Assembly (NCBI RefSeq): GCF_040939455.1
Contig: NC_134106.1
Span: 85,195,001-85,259,000 of the forward strand
Origin: Microcebus murinus
Taxonomy: Eukaryota > Chordata > Mammalia > Primates > Cheirogaleidae
DNA length: 64,000 nt
Direction of reading: 5' to 3'
Below, one piece after another: positions 46,566 to 60,422 of the stretch (the stretch's first letter is position 1; each line of letters begins with the position of its first letter). The notes under the pieces were generated by a model. The model made no database searches. It saw nothing but the letters and a program-made list of their open reading frames with translations, and was not told where the DNA came from. A program made the translations under genes and the position numbers.

Positions 46566-47685
46566 CCTGAATTAATGTCAGCTCTCTTTTTCCTTGTATT
46601 TCCTTTATGTATTCTGCATAATATATTAGTAATTTTTGTACTTCTTAGTTCAGCTCATACTCCTAGCTCAGCATGAGTCTTGCTCATCTTGATATTACTA
46701 AAATGACAAGCAAAGAGCTCTGCACCTAATAAACACTAGTTGGATTGAATTGAGCAGTGTCTAGAAATTTTGCATTACTATCTTTCCCTCCCCACCCCTA
46801 TATGCTCCCTCAATCTTTCATTTTTGCTCCCTACCCTCCCACCCTCAAATCCATTTCTAGGGCGAACTACACATTTTAAATGTCTCAGGTTGATTACTCA
46901 GGTTTCATGTTTCTCCTTTGTTTTGAGCCAGGATGGATGGAAACACTGGCAGGTTAACTAAAATAGGCTGAGTTCAAGGGTATAAGTGATGTTAAGTGAA
47001 AATTGGGGTTAAGAAAGAAAAAGACTAAAGACCTTAAGTATACCAAAAACTGAAGACTAGTTTTAAATAACCCTGATTTAGAAATTCTTAGATTTAAAAA
47101 GGATTTTTTTTTCTCCAACTCCATAACGCATACATAATTGTGTTAACTTTTAACACCCAAGTATATATTATCCTGTTCTCTCAACCTGAACTGGGAACTG
47201 GGTGAGATTAGACATTTGATCACAGACATAAAAGAATTGAGACAAATGGTTTATTTACTCGATCACCCATCAAGTTAAGAGTAGAGCTAGGACTCGATCA
47301 AGTGTTCCAAAGTGCAGTGATTTATACACTGCCTGGATTAAGGGATTATATTTGTAGATACTGATTGCCTAGGAGGAGGAAGCCCAGGACATCTAAGGAG
47401 ATATTCTTGTTCGTTAATGGATACTGCTTTCTCACTGATGGAGGAAACCAGCTGTCCTAGTATATGCTGAAAATGTTCAAGAACACTTTCTAAAGCAATA
47501 AGATCATTACAGTGTTTTCCTCCACTTATAGCAACCAATCATATACATGTCTGTTTTACTTATAATGGGTGCTCAATAAATATTGAAAGTTGGTTTTATG
47601 TTAACTTCAATTGGAAGGGTAAGCATGTGGCACTTAGTGCTCTGACTCTTCCTTATGGCACCTATTCTGTTCATGTCATGCTAAG
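46566..47685. other. Unassigned sequence, weak L2 ends
   Basis: Two short phrases (46700-46760 and 47555-47590, '...GGGTGCTCAATAAATATTGA') look like ends of MIR/L2 elements. Nothing else recognised. Confidence 0.4.
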
Positions 47686-47689
47686 TCAT

Positions 47690-48160
47690 ACAAATCATTC
47701 ATTCATGTCATTCATTCATTAAGTGATTCCCTGAGAAGATGGTATTTCAGCAAAGACTTGGAAGAGATGAAGGAGTGAGCCCTGGAGATAACCGAGGGTA
47801 TAGCAAAGGCCCCTGAGCGAGAGTGTGACTGGCAATTGTAAAGAGAGAACAGGAGGTGAGGGTCACTACAATGGAGTGAGCAAGGGGGAGAATAGTAGGA
47901 GAGGAGGTGAGAGAAGTGACAGAGGGTCAGATCCTAAAGGTCATTTTAAGGACTTTACCTTTTACTCTGAGTGAGATCAAGAGCCAGTGGAGAAGTTTGA
48001 GCAGATGAGTGACGTGATCTGTCTTATGTTATTAAGGGACATCTGTTAGGAGAAGAAAGGACTGTGGGGGATGAGTTTGGATGCTATTGCAATAAACCCA
48101 GGTAATGGGAGTTTGGACCATATTACTGGCAGTAGAGGTGATAATATGGAATCAGATTCT
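47690..48160 (-). repeat. L2 ORF2/3' region, antisense
   Basis: 470 bp reading as the complement of L2: 'TTCAGCAAAGACTTGGAAGA', 'GGAGTGAGCCCTGGAGATA', 'TTTTACTCTGAGTGAGATCA', 'TTGGATGCTATTGCAATAA' in the L2 order. It covers the 3' end of the reverse-transcriptase frame and the 3' sequence. Confidence 0.65.
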
Positions 48161-49135
48161 GAATATCTTTTGAATATAGGCCTAATAGTGCCATAGGAGT
48201 AGAAAGCAACATTTCTTTCTCCTATACTTTGTCATTAAAATCTCTGTGGTGATTTGGCTCAACCACCCTGACAGATGTGTGCTTTACTGGGCCTTTCCTT
48301 ATGCATCCCAACCTGGATGGGGGGAGGCAGGTCTGGAAGGCTATGACCAGCAGTCAGCAAAGCTGAGACATGAATGATTTAGGTTCCACCTTTTCCTTCC
48401 AGATCAGACTCTTCCCAGGGATTTGGCATAAACTACAAAGAAATTCCTACCCAAAGCAAAACTAATCCTCACTGAGAATTTACCTGGTAAAAAGTTAAGG
48501 CATTACCTGCTTCAGAAGGTACTTCAAAGTTCAAAGAAATAAATAAGTTGACAGTCACAGTTATGACAATTACTCAGGGATATTTTTTTGGCAGAACCTT
48601 GCCCTACGAAACTTCCACTTGGCTGATAAATACCTGCTTTCTGAAGCCCAAGCACAAGGCTTATCCTTTTAGAGAGATTATAATACCAAAAACTTTGTTT
48701 GGGGGGAAGGAGAAGAGGTTATGTTTTCCTACCTTCAAAGAAAGTGAAACTAAAAATTTGGCCCTGAAATATAAAATTAGCCCCATAAAAACACCTTCCA
48801 GGAAAAATTCAATTTGCTTCCTCTTTTGCTGAATTTCTCCCTTTTCTACTAATATTTGCTGTCAGTTCTGCTGGATTTCCACCACTTTTAAATATTACAT
48901 CTTAATTTCTGGGACCCTGTACTCCAGCCTATGGTTTGTTGTTTATTCTGCCTTGCTTTGGTTCTTAGATGCAGTATTGCTGAGTAACTCTTTTGAGAAA
49001 TTCTCCCTCTGTTCCCCCATGAATGGCATTTATCTCTTCAAACCAAATGCAACTCCTGAAACACCAGTATTTCCTATTGCCCAGTTTTCTACCAGAATAG
49101 TTTTGCTGCTCCCCTGTTGGTAACTCCACCTGGAT
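48161..49135. other. Unassigned sequence
   Basis: Nothing recognised. The frame of 94 codons at 48548-48832 shows no domain. Confidence 0.45.
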
Positions 49136-49139
49136 GCCT

Positions 49140-49860
49140 GTATGTATCATCCCTTGCAATATTTGTCATATTTTCTGTCTCCACCTTGCCTTCTTTCATT
49201 GTTTCCTGAATCCAATTCTGCCAGGTATTGTCCCCAACACTCCAATAAAAACAGCTCCTATCAAATTTGTCTACCACCTCCACTTTTCCAAAGCCAATGG
49301 CCAATTTTCAGGATTTCTTGTGTCCTAAGCTGCACATGGCATTACTGATGACTCCTTCCTTCATGAAATATTGTCTTCTCCTGACTCCACTTTCTAACGG
49401 TTCTTCTCCTACCTCGCTTGGTGCTTCTCATGATCTTCACAGGTTCTTCCTTATATCCCTCCCCTCGAAGTGTTAAATGTCCCTGGGCCTCCTCTCCTTA
49501 AATATTCTCTTCCCCAAGATGATTTCCCTCAGTCTCATTTCTGTAAATTCCATTTGTATACCAGCAATTCTCAAATCCACATCCACAGCCTGGAACTCTT
49601 CCTGAACTCATCTCTAACTGCCTGTATGACCTCTCTGTGTGTGTAATAGACGTCTCAAGATTAACATGCCCAGAACTGAGAAGCTGACTTTATAATCTAC
49701 CAACAGCCCTACCCAAATCTTCCCCTCCAGTGATTTTACATTTCAGTAAGTGAACACTCCAAAACAACTTCAAATCTTGCCTTATGTGTTGACCTAGCTG
49801 CCTTATCTTCAGTACATCTCTGGTTTTTTCCCACTCCGTTTTGCTACAGCAGGTCTTTGA
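49140..49860 (+). repeat. L2 reverse-transcriptase region, sense
   Basis: Decayed L2 ORF2 in sense: the reverse-transcriptase 'QGS..G' motif region appears broken near 49470-49490, and the downstream 'CAATTCTCAAATCCACATCC...CTCATCTCTAACTGCC' order follows L2. No long open frame remains. Confidence 0.6.
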
Positions 49861-50536
49861 ATGATGTCATTTCCTTATAACATTGATGAAACTCACAAAA
49901 AAATGATTCCTAGCTGGGGCCACTGTCTATGTGGAGTGTGCATGTCCTCTCTCCATGTCTGCATTGGTTTTCTTTGGCACTGCGGTTTCCTCCCACATCC
50001 CAAAGCTATGCGTGTGAGGCGAGTGTGGGTGTGGGTGTGAGCTGCCCTGAAATGGGACAGCGTCCTGTTCAGAGGTGGCTCCTGCCTGGTGCTCTGAGCT
50101 GCCGGGGTGGGTCCTGGATACCTGTGACCCTAAACTGGCATAATGGAGCAAATAATGATCTTACTTGTTTCTATTAATCTTTCTAAAATGTATGGATAAC
50201 TCATATTTATTTCCATGTTTAATATTAGAACTATTCTGGTCTATATTTAGAAGTTTTGTGATGTTTTTGTGAACAGGAGTATGGCATAAAAATACTTGTT
50301 TTTGTTGACATAAACTCCTGTCTATATCAGTTAGCCTATGGTAAAGTTGGCTTTCTTCATACAGCATTTTGCTTAAAGTCGCAGTTTCCAAGAACCTTTT
50401 AAGGATGTTAGTGAGGAATTACTGAACTGTGTTGGCTTGTTTCTGTCTCAGAAGTTAGAATAGAGGGCTCTTGGAAATGCTATGTGTTGGGTCATTAGAT
50501 GTTTAAATAACAAAACAAAACTGAGTACATAATTTT
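49861..50536. other. Unassigned sequence
   Basis: Nothing recognised. The overlapping frames at 49927-50177 on both strands are not coding as far as I can tell. Confidence 0.45.
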
Positions 50537-50550
50537 AAAGTTCTAGGATT

Positions 50551-50896
<346 letters not shown>

Positions 50897-50901
50897 CTAG
50901 G

Positions 50902-52103
50902 TGTGATTTCTCAACCTCTCACGCCGCCTTCTGTTCTATCTCTCCAGGCACATTCATGCCAGTGCAGAGCCCACAGTCAGGGCCATGTCACCTTCGACCC
51001 CTGCACTGCCCTACATCAGCGAGACGACTTGGTACAGCTCTTTCTGCTGCCACAAATGCTGCATCAGATGCTCATAGTCAATACAGCCTGTAGAGTTAAA
51101 AGTGCCTGCGTGTCTCCCACTCCTTTTTCTTTGCCCATCTCTTTAATCTCATTTCTGTCCACTGGCCAATAACATCCATATGTGATTATATCTGCAGTTC
51201 TTTTAGCTCCCAGAGATATAAATTGGTAAGTGATGCTATATGAGATGTGGAAAATGTTTTCTGTTTGGCTTTAGTTTTAGGTCTCCCATTTTTCATAGAA
51301 AGAGATATTCTTTGCCACGAGGTGGCTCAACTCTAATTTTATCTGCCATCAATTTAAAAAAAAAAAAAAAGATAATTGATGAACCCGGAATACAATGTTT
51401 CAGTAAACTGTCAGATAAAAAGGGATTGTATCATATTTCTTATTTTGAGAAAATAGCATATTTATTATTGTATTTCATCACTATAGGATGAAAATAATCT
51501 TGCCAAGGGCCAGGGCTCTGTGACAGGGGAAATTTCTGGTAAGTATTATATCTGCCTCTTTCCAGTTATCAAAGTTCTGCAAAGTGCCACAAAGTCTGAG
51601 TCTCACCCTCCCAGAGAGACAAAAACAGCACGCAGAGGAAAGCATTTCTGTTTCTGGAATCTCCGTAGGTGTCATAGCTTGTTACCCTTCACAGCAAAGC
51701 AGGACAGAGGAAGAAGACTCCACGGGACCTGTGAGGGGAAGGATGCTGCTGGTGAGATTCCAAGGGTTGCCCAAGCCCTGTCACTGTCCTCAAGAATGGC
51801 TCACATGAGCTATTCCCTCTATTTTAAATGTTTCCAAAAACAGACAAGTTCATGTTTTCCCAGGACAATAAGAAAGGGTGTATTCACGATTTGTCTTGAT
51901 TACCTACAGACAAAATCCTAGATAGATTTAACTACACGATACTCCAAGATTTTCAAGGACTGAAATGACTTATCTCCATAAAAGCTGAAGTCTACTCTGT
52001 CCCCATCCGATAGCCAGCATCAACGATGTTGAAATCTACGCTACTCACAGCTGGACCTGTAAATAAGCAAACCCAAATATCTTGTTGTGGTAGACTCACC
52101 TCT
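50902..52103. other. Unassigned sequence with one 133-codon frame
   Basis: No repeat recognised. A plus-strand open frame at 51520-51921 (133 codons) is the longest outside repeats. Its translation has no signal peptide, domain or repeat that I recognise, and it overlaps other open frames. It is probably chance. Confidence 0.45.
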
Positions 52104-52120
52104 TCTATACCATAAACTTT

Positions 52121-52451
<331 letters not shown>

Positions 52452-52468
52452 TCTATACCATAAACTTT

Positions 52469-53575
52469 ATTTGGCTTGGTTAGTAGGTATAGAGAATAGA
52501 AAAATATAGCAGCAATGTAGACATGTATGTCTCTTTCCTCCTATGGTTTTTAAGAGTATTATTTGTCACCGGGATTTCTTCCTTTTGCCTGGCTGAGATA
52601 TCAGCCTATATATTAATTTCAACTTATTTCTTGTACAAAAATAAGGTGAAGCTAGGGCCCATCTGGATCAGGATAATTAACTATGTGAGGAGAGAGACTA
52701 GGGATTGAGCCCATTGGCTGTTGTCATAAGAGACTGCTTTACAAACCCCACCCCACTTTACAAAATTTAGTTCACAAAGCTGTGACAAGCATGCAGTCTG
52801 TTTCCGAGGTATTTCCAAAAGTGAAACAAGGGGAAAGACTCTGATTGAAACAATATTTGAATGTTCTTGATTAGCAACTAACTACCTCTGTGCACACGTC
52901 CCCACTCTATCTCAAAATAGTCCCAATTGGTGTCCATTAACTCACTCTTTCACTAAAGGAGGGATGAAGGGAATTTGGTACAAACTGTCATTGGATGAAT
53001 GACAGCTTAGGCAATACCTTGAAAGGTTTGTTAATAAAAACATAACTCCTGGAAATTAATTAATTTTCCTTTTACAAAGAAGAGAATAAAGCCTGGATAT
53101 TTAATAAGTTTTCTATAATAAAATGAATGGATGATTGTTATAGAATTGGTGCTCTTTTGTGCTTAAATGTTATCCCTGCCCAACCAACATGCTCTAGTGA
53201 TGAACTCTTTGGGTTGCCATTTGGAAAGGGATTCACAGTGGAGGGGAGAGACCAATTCTCTGATTGAACATTATTTGAGGAATGAAATTAATTCCAAGTA
53301 GTTCTTCTCTGCAAAGTTCAAGTTGGCTGCTTTTGCAGAATCTGGATGTGGGGAAATATGAAATGACCGACCTGATTTTTTAAGAATTAGTTTCACAACG
53401 GCTTTCAATACTTTAAAAGAGGGAAACACAGGGTATCATGGCTGAGCCATCACTAAGACACCTCAATTTTCTTCATTGGAAAGAAAGACTTGTCAGTGTT
53501 AACCAGGCTAATTATTTTCCTCTCCACTTCTCTCTGGTGTGGAACTCTATGCTTGCTTCAGGGCTAAATCAAGAC
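52469..53575. other. Unassigned sequence
   Basis: No repeat or gene recognised. Confidence 0.5.
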
Positions 53576-53579
53576 TGAA

Positions 53580-53760
53580 CGTAGAGAACTGCCATCCCCT
53601 CCTATGGTCTCACCCTGCTTGCCTCCCAGCCTCCTTGCTCTCCTTCTCTTCACGCCAGCCACTCTGACCTCCTCGTGGGCTCCCCAGACAAAAGTAGTTC
53701 TTCCTATCCTTCCACTAGCACCACTTCCTAAGGAATCATTTCTGCCCCTTGGATAAGCTC
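53580..53760 (+). repeat. Possible L2 3' region, sense
   Basis: Pyrimidine-rich block ('CCAGCCTCCTTGCTCTCC', 'GCCAGCCACTCTGACCTCC') that fits the sense L2 region. Weak. Confidence 0.35.
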
Positions 53761-53904
53761 AGTTCTATCAACATAGGCTGTAGTGAATTCCTGTAATTTT
53801 CTGCTACTTTTGGCATTCATTTTGAATATAAGTTAAACTTTCTCATATCAGAAGCAAGGCTCAGTCTCCTTGAACACAGTTTGAGCTCTGCTCAAAGGTC
53901 CTCC

Positions 53905-54410
53905 TTCCAGGACCTCACTGTTGTTAATCCAGACCTCTGCCTCATACAGCCACCTCCTGGTGACCACTGCAGGACATATGGACACAACCTACTTGACTTG
54001 CTCCACAGGCGCTCACACCCTGCACGAACTGCATAGATATGCCATGGTGACCACCCCTTAGTCATAGTGTGACTCCATGGAACTCATGCCAGCTTGCTCT
54101 AAACCTGCCATGGGAACCCCCCATGGGAAACATATTTGGGTAACACTCTGGACCCCAATAAAATCTTCATCCCATGGGTCCCTGACTAGCTCTCTTGCTC
54201 CCCACCCACTGGTTGAGAACTCCCCTTCCCATTGGCCCTGGGAGGTGCATTACCTTCTTCTCCCTGGGATCTGTAAGTAATAAACCACCCCTGTTATTTT
54301 GTGTGTTCTGTTGAGCTGCTTCCTCTGTGTCCCACCGAACTGACTCAACTGGACCTAACCTCTTTGCTGGTCAGAGCTCACCTAAGAGTGGCAATTTTGG
54401 TTGAAGTAAA
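53905..54410 (+). mobile_element. LTR-like block (ERV solo LTR)
   Basis: Composition and motif order look like a class I LTR: a CACC/GGGAA-rich U3-type part, 'CCCAATAAAATCTTCATCCC', a second AATAAA at 54281-54286 followed by TGTGTTCTGTTGAGCTGC, and no internal region. The ends are not fixed and no target duplication was found. Confidence 0.5.
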
Positions 54411-54779
54411 AAGGACACAGTTTAGACAAGAGCCACAAGGGTGTCCACCAGTATATTCCTGTGAGGGGGACACTTGGTCAAATATGTGGACATTAGACCG
54501 TCCACTATGATAAAGAACTATTTCAGATTTCATGCAATGCATATTGTAAACACACTATCATTAATCCCTGGAGCTTCATAAGTGCAGGGCTAGAATTTAT
54601 AGTCATTCTGTGAGAAACCTCACTACTAAATTAAAAAAAAAATACAATACCCTCTTACAAAGTGGAAGCTTTGTTTTTTATAAGATCAGTCTCCAAATAT
54701 AACACAGATTTTCTTAGCACAGACTGTGTCCACCTCAAAGCTATTCTCTCCAACGTCCTTTTACATGTATCTATGTGAT

Positions 54780-54930
54780 TGACAGGTTGTTTCCTTCATT
54801 AAGCTATAATCTTTATGAGGGAAGGGATACATTCTATTTTTATCATCAATACCAGCCCCCACCCGCCACTGCTCTAGCACAATGCTTGGCACATAGTAGG
54901 CACTTGATAAGTATTTAGTAAATGTATAAC
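54780..54930 (+). repeat. L2 3' end, sense
   Basis: Typical L2 ending: 'GCTATAATCTTTATGAGGGA', 'CTAGCACAATGCTTGGCAC' and 'GTAGGCACTTGATAAGTA', then 'TTTAGTAAATG'. Confidence 0.7.
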
Positions 54931-55275
54931 ATTTGGAAAAGATATGTGCTGATCGTCATCATAGCAGGTCTGAAAAAGGCAAGTGACAACTGCAATGAAA
55001 CATCACTCGAACAATGAGGGTTAACACGTAAAATGTGTGCATTTCCAGAAATCACCTTCCCCTACAATGCATCTGTAAGAATGGTATCATTAAATATTCT
55101 TTCAGTTTCAGGTTAATAGACTCCTAGTCTGAAGTCCAAAGTCATATGGAAAGGTTGACTGACTATGAGCCATTATCACTTAGATATGAATGAGTGGAGT
55201 TCTCTAATACCTGGGTTAGTCAGGAGACATCATTCAGCTTGCTGGGTGGGAGAGACTAAGACTAGGAAGCAGATT

Positions 55276-55725
55276 TGTTGTGCACTCATTGCCAACTTTT
55301 CTGAGTTCGATGAGATAGAACACGTTCATATGAAAGAAGGTATGTGAAGCAGGTTTATTACAGAGAGGCTGTGAGAAACAACAAAAGCCTAGGATTCACC
55401 ACAAGCCAGTCTCCCATGGCTTAAAAGTCTGCCCAGAGCAGACGGATTCTCAAATGTGCATGCTCCACTTGCACTGCAGCCAAGAATACCCCAAAGCAGC
55501 CCATCCTGGGTTTAATAGGTGGGGCAGTAAGATTCACTGGGTACAGCACTGAAGGACATTCTGTTTCTAGGGGACAAAGAAACAGAGCCCAGGCTATTCT
55601 AACTAGTCTCCTCTTAACTCAGGATGTGCTATTCCCAGCACATTCTAGTTGTTTGTGAGAACTATTAGTACAGGTGAGAAAGGAGAACTGGGTTGGTCCA
55701 AGGCCACTTGGACAACTGTTCTGCA
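55276..55725 (-). mobile_element. 3' LTR of the antisense provirus
   Basis: A 450-bp block that starts TG and ends CA and aligns over its length with 60423-60882. The shared landmarks include 'AAGCCAGTC' and 'AAAGCAGCCCATCC' against 'CCAAAAGCATCC', with many differences. A minus-strand AATAAA lies near 55353-55358. The copies differ by roughly a quarter or more by eye, so the insertion is old. Confidence 0.68.
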
Positions 55726-58282
55726 GTCTCCTCCTGACCCAGATAGCTCCTTTAGAGAAGCTAGTCTACTGACTTCCCTGGACATGGGGCTCAGATTTTA
55801 CCTGACCAGGTTGACATAACTCCTTGACTGACATGCTTTTAGTGCAACACCATTGAGCGGCAGCCAGAACACATTTTACCAGGCCCAGGAGAACTATACT
55901 ATAAAGAGGATAATCAGGCCTGCTTAGAGCAGTGACATAGGCCAGGATCTTGGAAATCCAGGTAAGGAGTTGCAAAGGAAAGTCAAAGAGGATCCCTCAG
56001 GTGGCCCTAGTGTGTACAGCCAGTGGGAGTGTTTCTAGAGCTCCTTTACTTGTGTCTCAACAATACATATGTTCATCAGGAGGTATTAACAATGGCACAC
56101 ACTATTTATTCCCGGTTAAGCCAAAACAATGTCTACAACTATTCTATTGCCTCAAACAAACTTCCCAAGGAAGTTGAGGGATGTTAGCTAGCCAAGGTGT
56201 TCGTGTGGAAGAAGCAGTATCTGCTACAATCAGAGACAGTTCTCTTATCATTTTTTTTTTTTTTTTTTATGAGCACTGACTCCTATGTGAGGTACCAAAG
56301 ATCTCATAAAGAACATATACCCAGAGTCCTGGAAGGTACCTGGTAAGCCTGGTATACACTTTTAGGCTGCTGGTCCAACAGTGTACCTAACTCCTAGGAG
56401 TGATATCTAGGGGCACCCCCAGAATGCCAATGTGCAGAATCCTACCCTCCACCAGCTTTCCAGGCATGACGTTGCCCATCTTGTATTTGGGTCATCCCAG
56501 ACTTTCCCACAGAGAAAGATGTCACCTTGGGTGCAAACAGCACCCCTTCCTCCATGTTATTGTTCAGTGATCCGTTCATGAGTATAGAGGCATTAGCCCT
56601 CACCAGCCAAGTCTTCAGTCAGTTGCATGAACTCAGTTTCCGCTGTATGATATTGTTCATGAGGCCCCTGCACAAAGGACTAGCATTAGTTCAGTCTTTG
56701 CTTTCACTATCACCAACGGGACATTTCTAGTTCATAGAATCAAAGGAGCATGATGTATAAAAATACCAGCCCACCAGGGTTTTGTTAGTTGTGGTTGTTA
56801 CATTTTGCCATAGTTAGTTAAGTTAAAATAGGGAGCCTTCAACTCTCTCCTGTACAGTAGGTGCCATATTCTCATTCAGAAAGCCAGGGCTCAGGCTCTG
56901 TTGGTGCACACTGTAGCCTTAGGAATCTGGTTTACTACTGGCAGGGCAAGAGGGTTGCTGTGCTCAGTGACAGAATGAGGTCCAGGATGGCAAATCAACA
57001 CTTCATCAGAGTTCCCCCAGTGGCCATGGGTTAGGAGAACTTAACAAAGGCATCATGCTTCCAGGCCTTTGCCAGACATCCTTGGGGAAAAGGCAGATTG
57101 ACAAGGTAGTGCCCCACCCCTACCTCTCCTGGGGTCCCAGGTGCTCTCCACCTGTTGGATAGGAGTTGGGCTGAGTTGATGTAGTGACCCAGTCCCGAAG
57201 CTACTAGCTGTGCAGCCACCCATTGCTTTTGCTGCTAGCCCCAGTCATCTAGTCCAGGAGGGAGGCTACATCCTATACAAACTTGACATTCCTGACAACT
57301 CTGCCCAGGCAATTGGAAGGAACAGATGTCCCTGGCATCACTAGAGGAAACCTAGCAGCCTGGTATTCTTTGGTCCCAGCCCCCACCCCTATGGGATCCC
57401 ACGGAAAGGAGGAAGCTGGGGGAAGCATCACCTCTGGATTAGAGTCAGATGCTTTGCCTGGGGAACCTCGGCAGCCTGGACCACAAACCACCCCCACAAC
57501 ATGTACTCCACAGAGAAAAAGGAAAAAGCATGGTTGGGAACATTGAGACAAGAATATCACCAGTGCAGCCTAGCCAGGCAGCTGCCTGGTCTACCTCCAT
57601 CCATCCCTACCAAGCTCAGTGTTTCTCAACATGCACTGCAGTGTTGTGTTTCCCTCATGTTGAGCTGCAGTGCTCAGTGTCCACACTGCTCTCTTCAGAT
57701 GAGGATAACACCCCACTCACAGGCTGTCTTGATGTTCTTTCTTTAGTTGCTTTATGAATCCGCACTTCCATGGTGCAATGGCTCCCTTGTCCTACAGATG
57801 ACAGGATGTATGGCAAGTCCACCTTGTCCCATGGGAGTGGGCCCACGGTTGTGTTGCCTAGGCACTCTAGGATGTTTCTTAGTCAGACTAAAGTCCTATG
57901 GTGTATCCAGAGACTTGACAAGTTCCTCTCGAGGGTGGCTGTGCTAGCCCCAACATCACAAGAGATTTGTTTTTTCCAAGCAGCCTGCCATGGTCATAGT
58001 CCTTATCTCCACACAGGAGATCTTTTAATAGTCCATTGGGATTGCCAGTGCCATGGATTTGCCATTTTCTAGATGACCAGTCCACTGGCAACAGCCCATG
58101 AGCCAAAGAAAATGCAGGATGATATGATGGCAGGTGTGGCCTGCACCGCCACCACTCATGCATGCATTTCAGCCCACTGAGCAGAATGTCTGCATGCCAT
58201 CTCAGTCACAAGATGGCCATCCACTGGCCAGATGGCAGCCGCAGACCAGTGGGTCCCATCTGCTTTGAGTTTTGCAGGACTA

Positions 58283-59400
58283 TCAGTGAACAATGCCATA
58301 CCATCTGAGTCTTGGACTGTAGGTAGCCACAAGAAAACACATCCCCTTTGGGTTGCTTGGTCCCTTCTGGTAAGCCAGCCATTTGTTCATAAAACTATTG
58401 GTTCCTTTGGGTTCTTGCAGGACTTCATATTGAATGTGCCAGTACCATTTGATAATTGAACTCTCTTGAGACTGTCCAATGTTATAATATTTGTTGTATT
58501 TGTAAGCATCCAAGTGAAAATGAGCAGTTCATGTCACAGTGTCACATGTGGTTTTCTGGCTATAAGATGCTTAGTCTCCACTAATGCCCAATAGCAAGCA
58601 TGGAGTTGCCATCCAAAAAGTATGTCTGGCAGTTGCTTCAGGCAACTTACATGTCCAAAATCAGAAAGGCTGATGCACCACAGTGGAAGTTTCCCATTGC
58701 TGCAGACTCTAATCAGCACACATGCAGGTTACAACACCTGTCATTCCATCAGGCTAGCAGGCTTTAATAGAGCTTTAAAGTCAGGGCCTGGACCATTGCT
58801 TACTGGACTACTTTCAAGACCTTCTGTTGTAAAGGTTCCCATTTAAAGTTGGTGGCCTTACTGGTCATCTTGACTAGGGCACCCAGGTGGGGCACAGGCT
58901 GTCTCCAGTACCCAAAGCAGACTACTAGCTACTGTACCTCCTTTTTATGAATGGGTGCCTCCAGGGCTTACAATTTTTGCTTGACTATATCTGGGGTATA
59001 TCTTTGGCTTCTTGCCCAAGTGACCTTGGCATTCAGTCTGTAACAGTCCATTGTTAATCTCCATGCCCTGAAGCCCTTTATGACCAGCCAAACTGGGCTG
59101 TTCCATTGTGACAAAGTGGTTGGTGACATTTTTATCTGTAGCAAGTGTTAACCAAATCATGTCCCTTTCTCCATTTAGTATGTAATAAAGCTTCTGCTGA
59201 ATAGCCCAGGGGGGTTTGTGCAGCTTAGAGGGATGCACCCACTGGTATGGCTCAATTCTGGCTTCGAAGGGCCTTTCTCCTCAGGTGGTAATGATGTTTT
59301 GTGCCACAAGCAGCCAAAATGGCAATGCCTACAATGCACTCGGGTGGGAGCCACACTTCCTGGAACCCGAAATGGCTCAAAGCGCCCCACATACAGGCAG
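58283..59400 (-). pseudogene. pol-like remnant (RT connection and RNase H)
   Basis: Minus-strand frames (58945-59238, 58534-58719, 58283-58513) together resemble the end of the reverse transcriptase and the RNase H domain of class I ERV pol, including an aromatic-rich patch near 58600 typical of RNase H. They lie in different frames and are broken by stops and frameshifts, so no protein can be made. The domain order supports the minus orientation of the provirus. Confidence 0.5.
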
Positions 59401-59559
59401 ATAAGAACCATGAGTAACTACATTTGTCCCCAAACCTCTTGATGTTATCAGTGTAATTTTTCCTCTAAGAGGACCTGGCAATATTTTCATGTGGGCTCTA
59501 GTATTCAAGAAATCCAGAGAAATCTGATTTCCTCCTTTTTCTGTTTTCAAGAGTGTGGG

Positions 59560-59872
59560 GGCCAGGCGCAGTGGCTTACGCCTGTAATCCTAGCCCTCTG
59601 GGAGGCCGAGCCGGGTGGATTGCTCAAGGTCAGGAGTTAGAGATCAGCCTGAGCAAGAGTGAGACCCTGTCTCTACTATAAATAGAAAGAAATTAATTGG
59701 CTAACTAAAAATATACATATAAAAAATTAACTGGGCATTTAGTCCTAGCTACTTGGGAGACTGAGGCAGAAGGATCACTTGAGCCTAGGAGTTTGAGGTT
59801 ACTGTGAGCTAGGCTGACACCACGGCGCTGTAGCCTGGGCAACAGAATCAGACTCTGTCTCAAAAAAAAAAA
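59560..59872 (+). mobile_element. Alu SINE (lemur type) in the provirus, sense
   Basis: Dimeric Alu with the lemur-type middle 'TATAAATAGAAAGAAATTAA' and a short A tail. A short direct repeat GAGTGTGG flanks it (59551-59558 and 59881-59888), with a few bases of extra sequence after the tail. It postdates the provirus. Confidence 0.92.
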
Positions 59873-59926
59873 AAGAGAGTGAGTGTGGTTTCATTGGACT
59901 CTGGTGGAGACTCAGAGAACTTGGCC

Positions 59927-60283
59927 TCATCTTTGACTGTGCCATTCCTTTGGGGACAGCAAAACTTTCTGTCCTCCCTCATCAACTACCCAGTATAGCC
60001 AAGACAACAGATCCTCTCCAGTTTGTGCCCATATCTGTGCTGCATGGCATGTGACGTTTACCTCTAGAAGCCTCAGGGACTGTCTGAAGACATCTTTCCC
60101 ATTCCTTCTCTGGTGCCTCAGGGTCTGAGTACCCTCTTCCCAAAGTAGGCAGCCCCAGGAATGAGTGATCACAGAGGTGCCTAACAAGCAGGGCATTATG
60201 CACCAGGCTCTTCTCCTTCCACTCTCCACCTCAATCCATGCAACCAGCTCATTTCCATCCACAGAGGGTGACTTATGTCCCAC
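59927..60283 (-). pseudogene. gag-like open frame remnant
   Basis: A 118-codon minus frame near the 5' end of the provirus. Position and general composition suggest a gag segment, and it is the longest frame in the element. No clear motif such as a zinc knuckle was seen, so the assignment rests on position. Confidence 0.4.
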
Positions 60284-60422
60284 TTCTCAACCCCAATTTT
60301 TCCCATCTGTGTGTCTAGCCCGTCCACCCCCAGACTGAGGTCTCCTCCCTGAGCCAGGTGCTGGGAGTATCCCCCCTCCTGCTTCACCCCTGAGCCGTGC
60401 TTCTGTCAGACTGGACCCGGCC

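Larger units (their letters stand above)
55726..60422 (-). mobile_element. Decayed provirus interior, antisense
   Basis: The interior between the paired LTRs, about 4.4 kb once the inserted Alu is removed, which is short for a complete provirus, so parts are deleted. Read on the minus strand, it starts with gag-like sequence (about 59930-60400) followed by pol-like sequence. No intact gene remains. No convincing env was identified in 55726-57880. Confidence 0.55.

Noticed and set aside
49927..50177. Overlapping open frames on both strands with a GC-rich, exon-like look
   Set aside because: No recognised protein, and frames on both strands overlap completely.
51520..51921. 133-codon plus-strand frame, longest outside repeats
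   Set aside because: No recognised domain or start context, overlapping frames, and such lengths are expected by chance in 64 kb; kept only as a note.
59927..60283. Intact gag gene in the antisense provirus
   Set aside because: Only 118 codons remain open, there is no complete domain set, and the provirus is clearly decayed.
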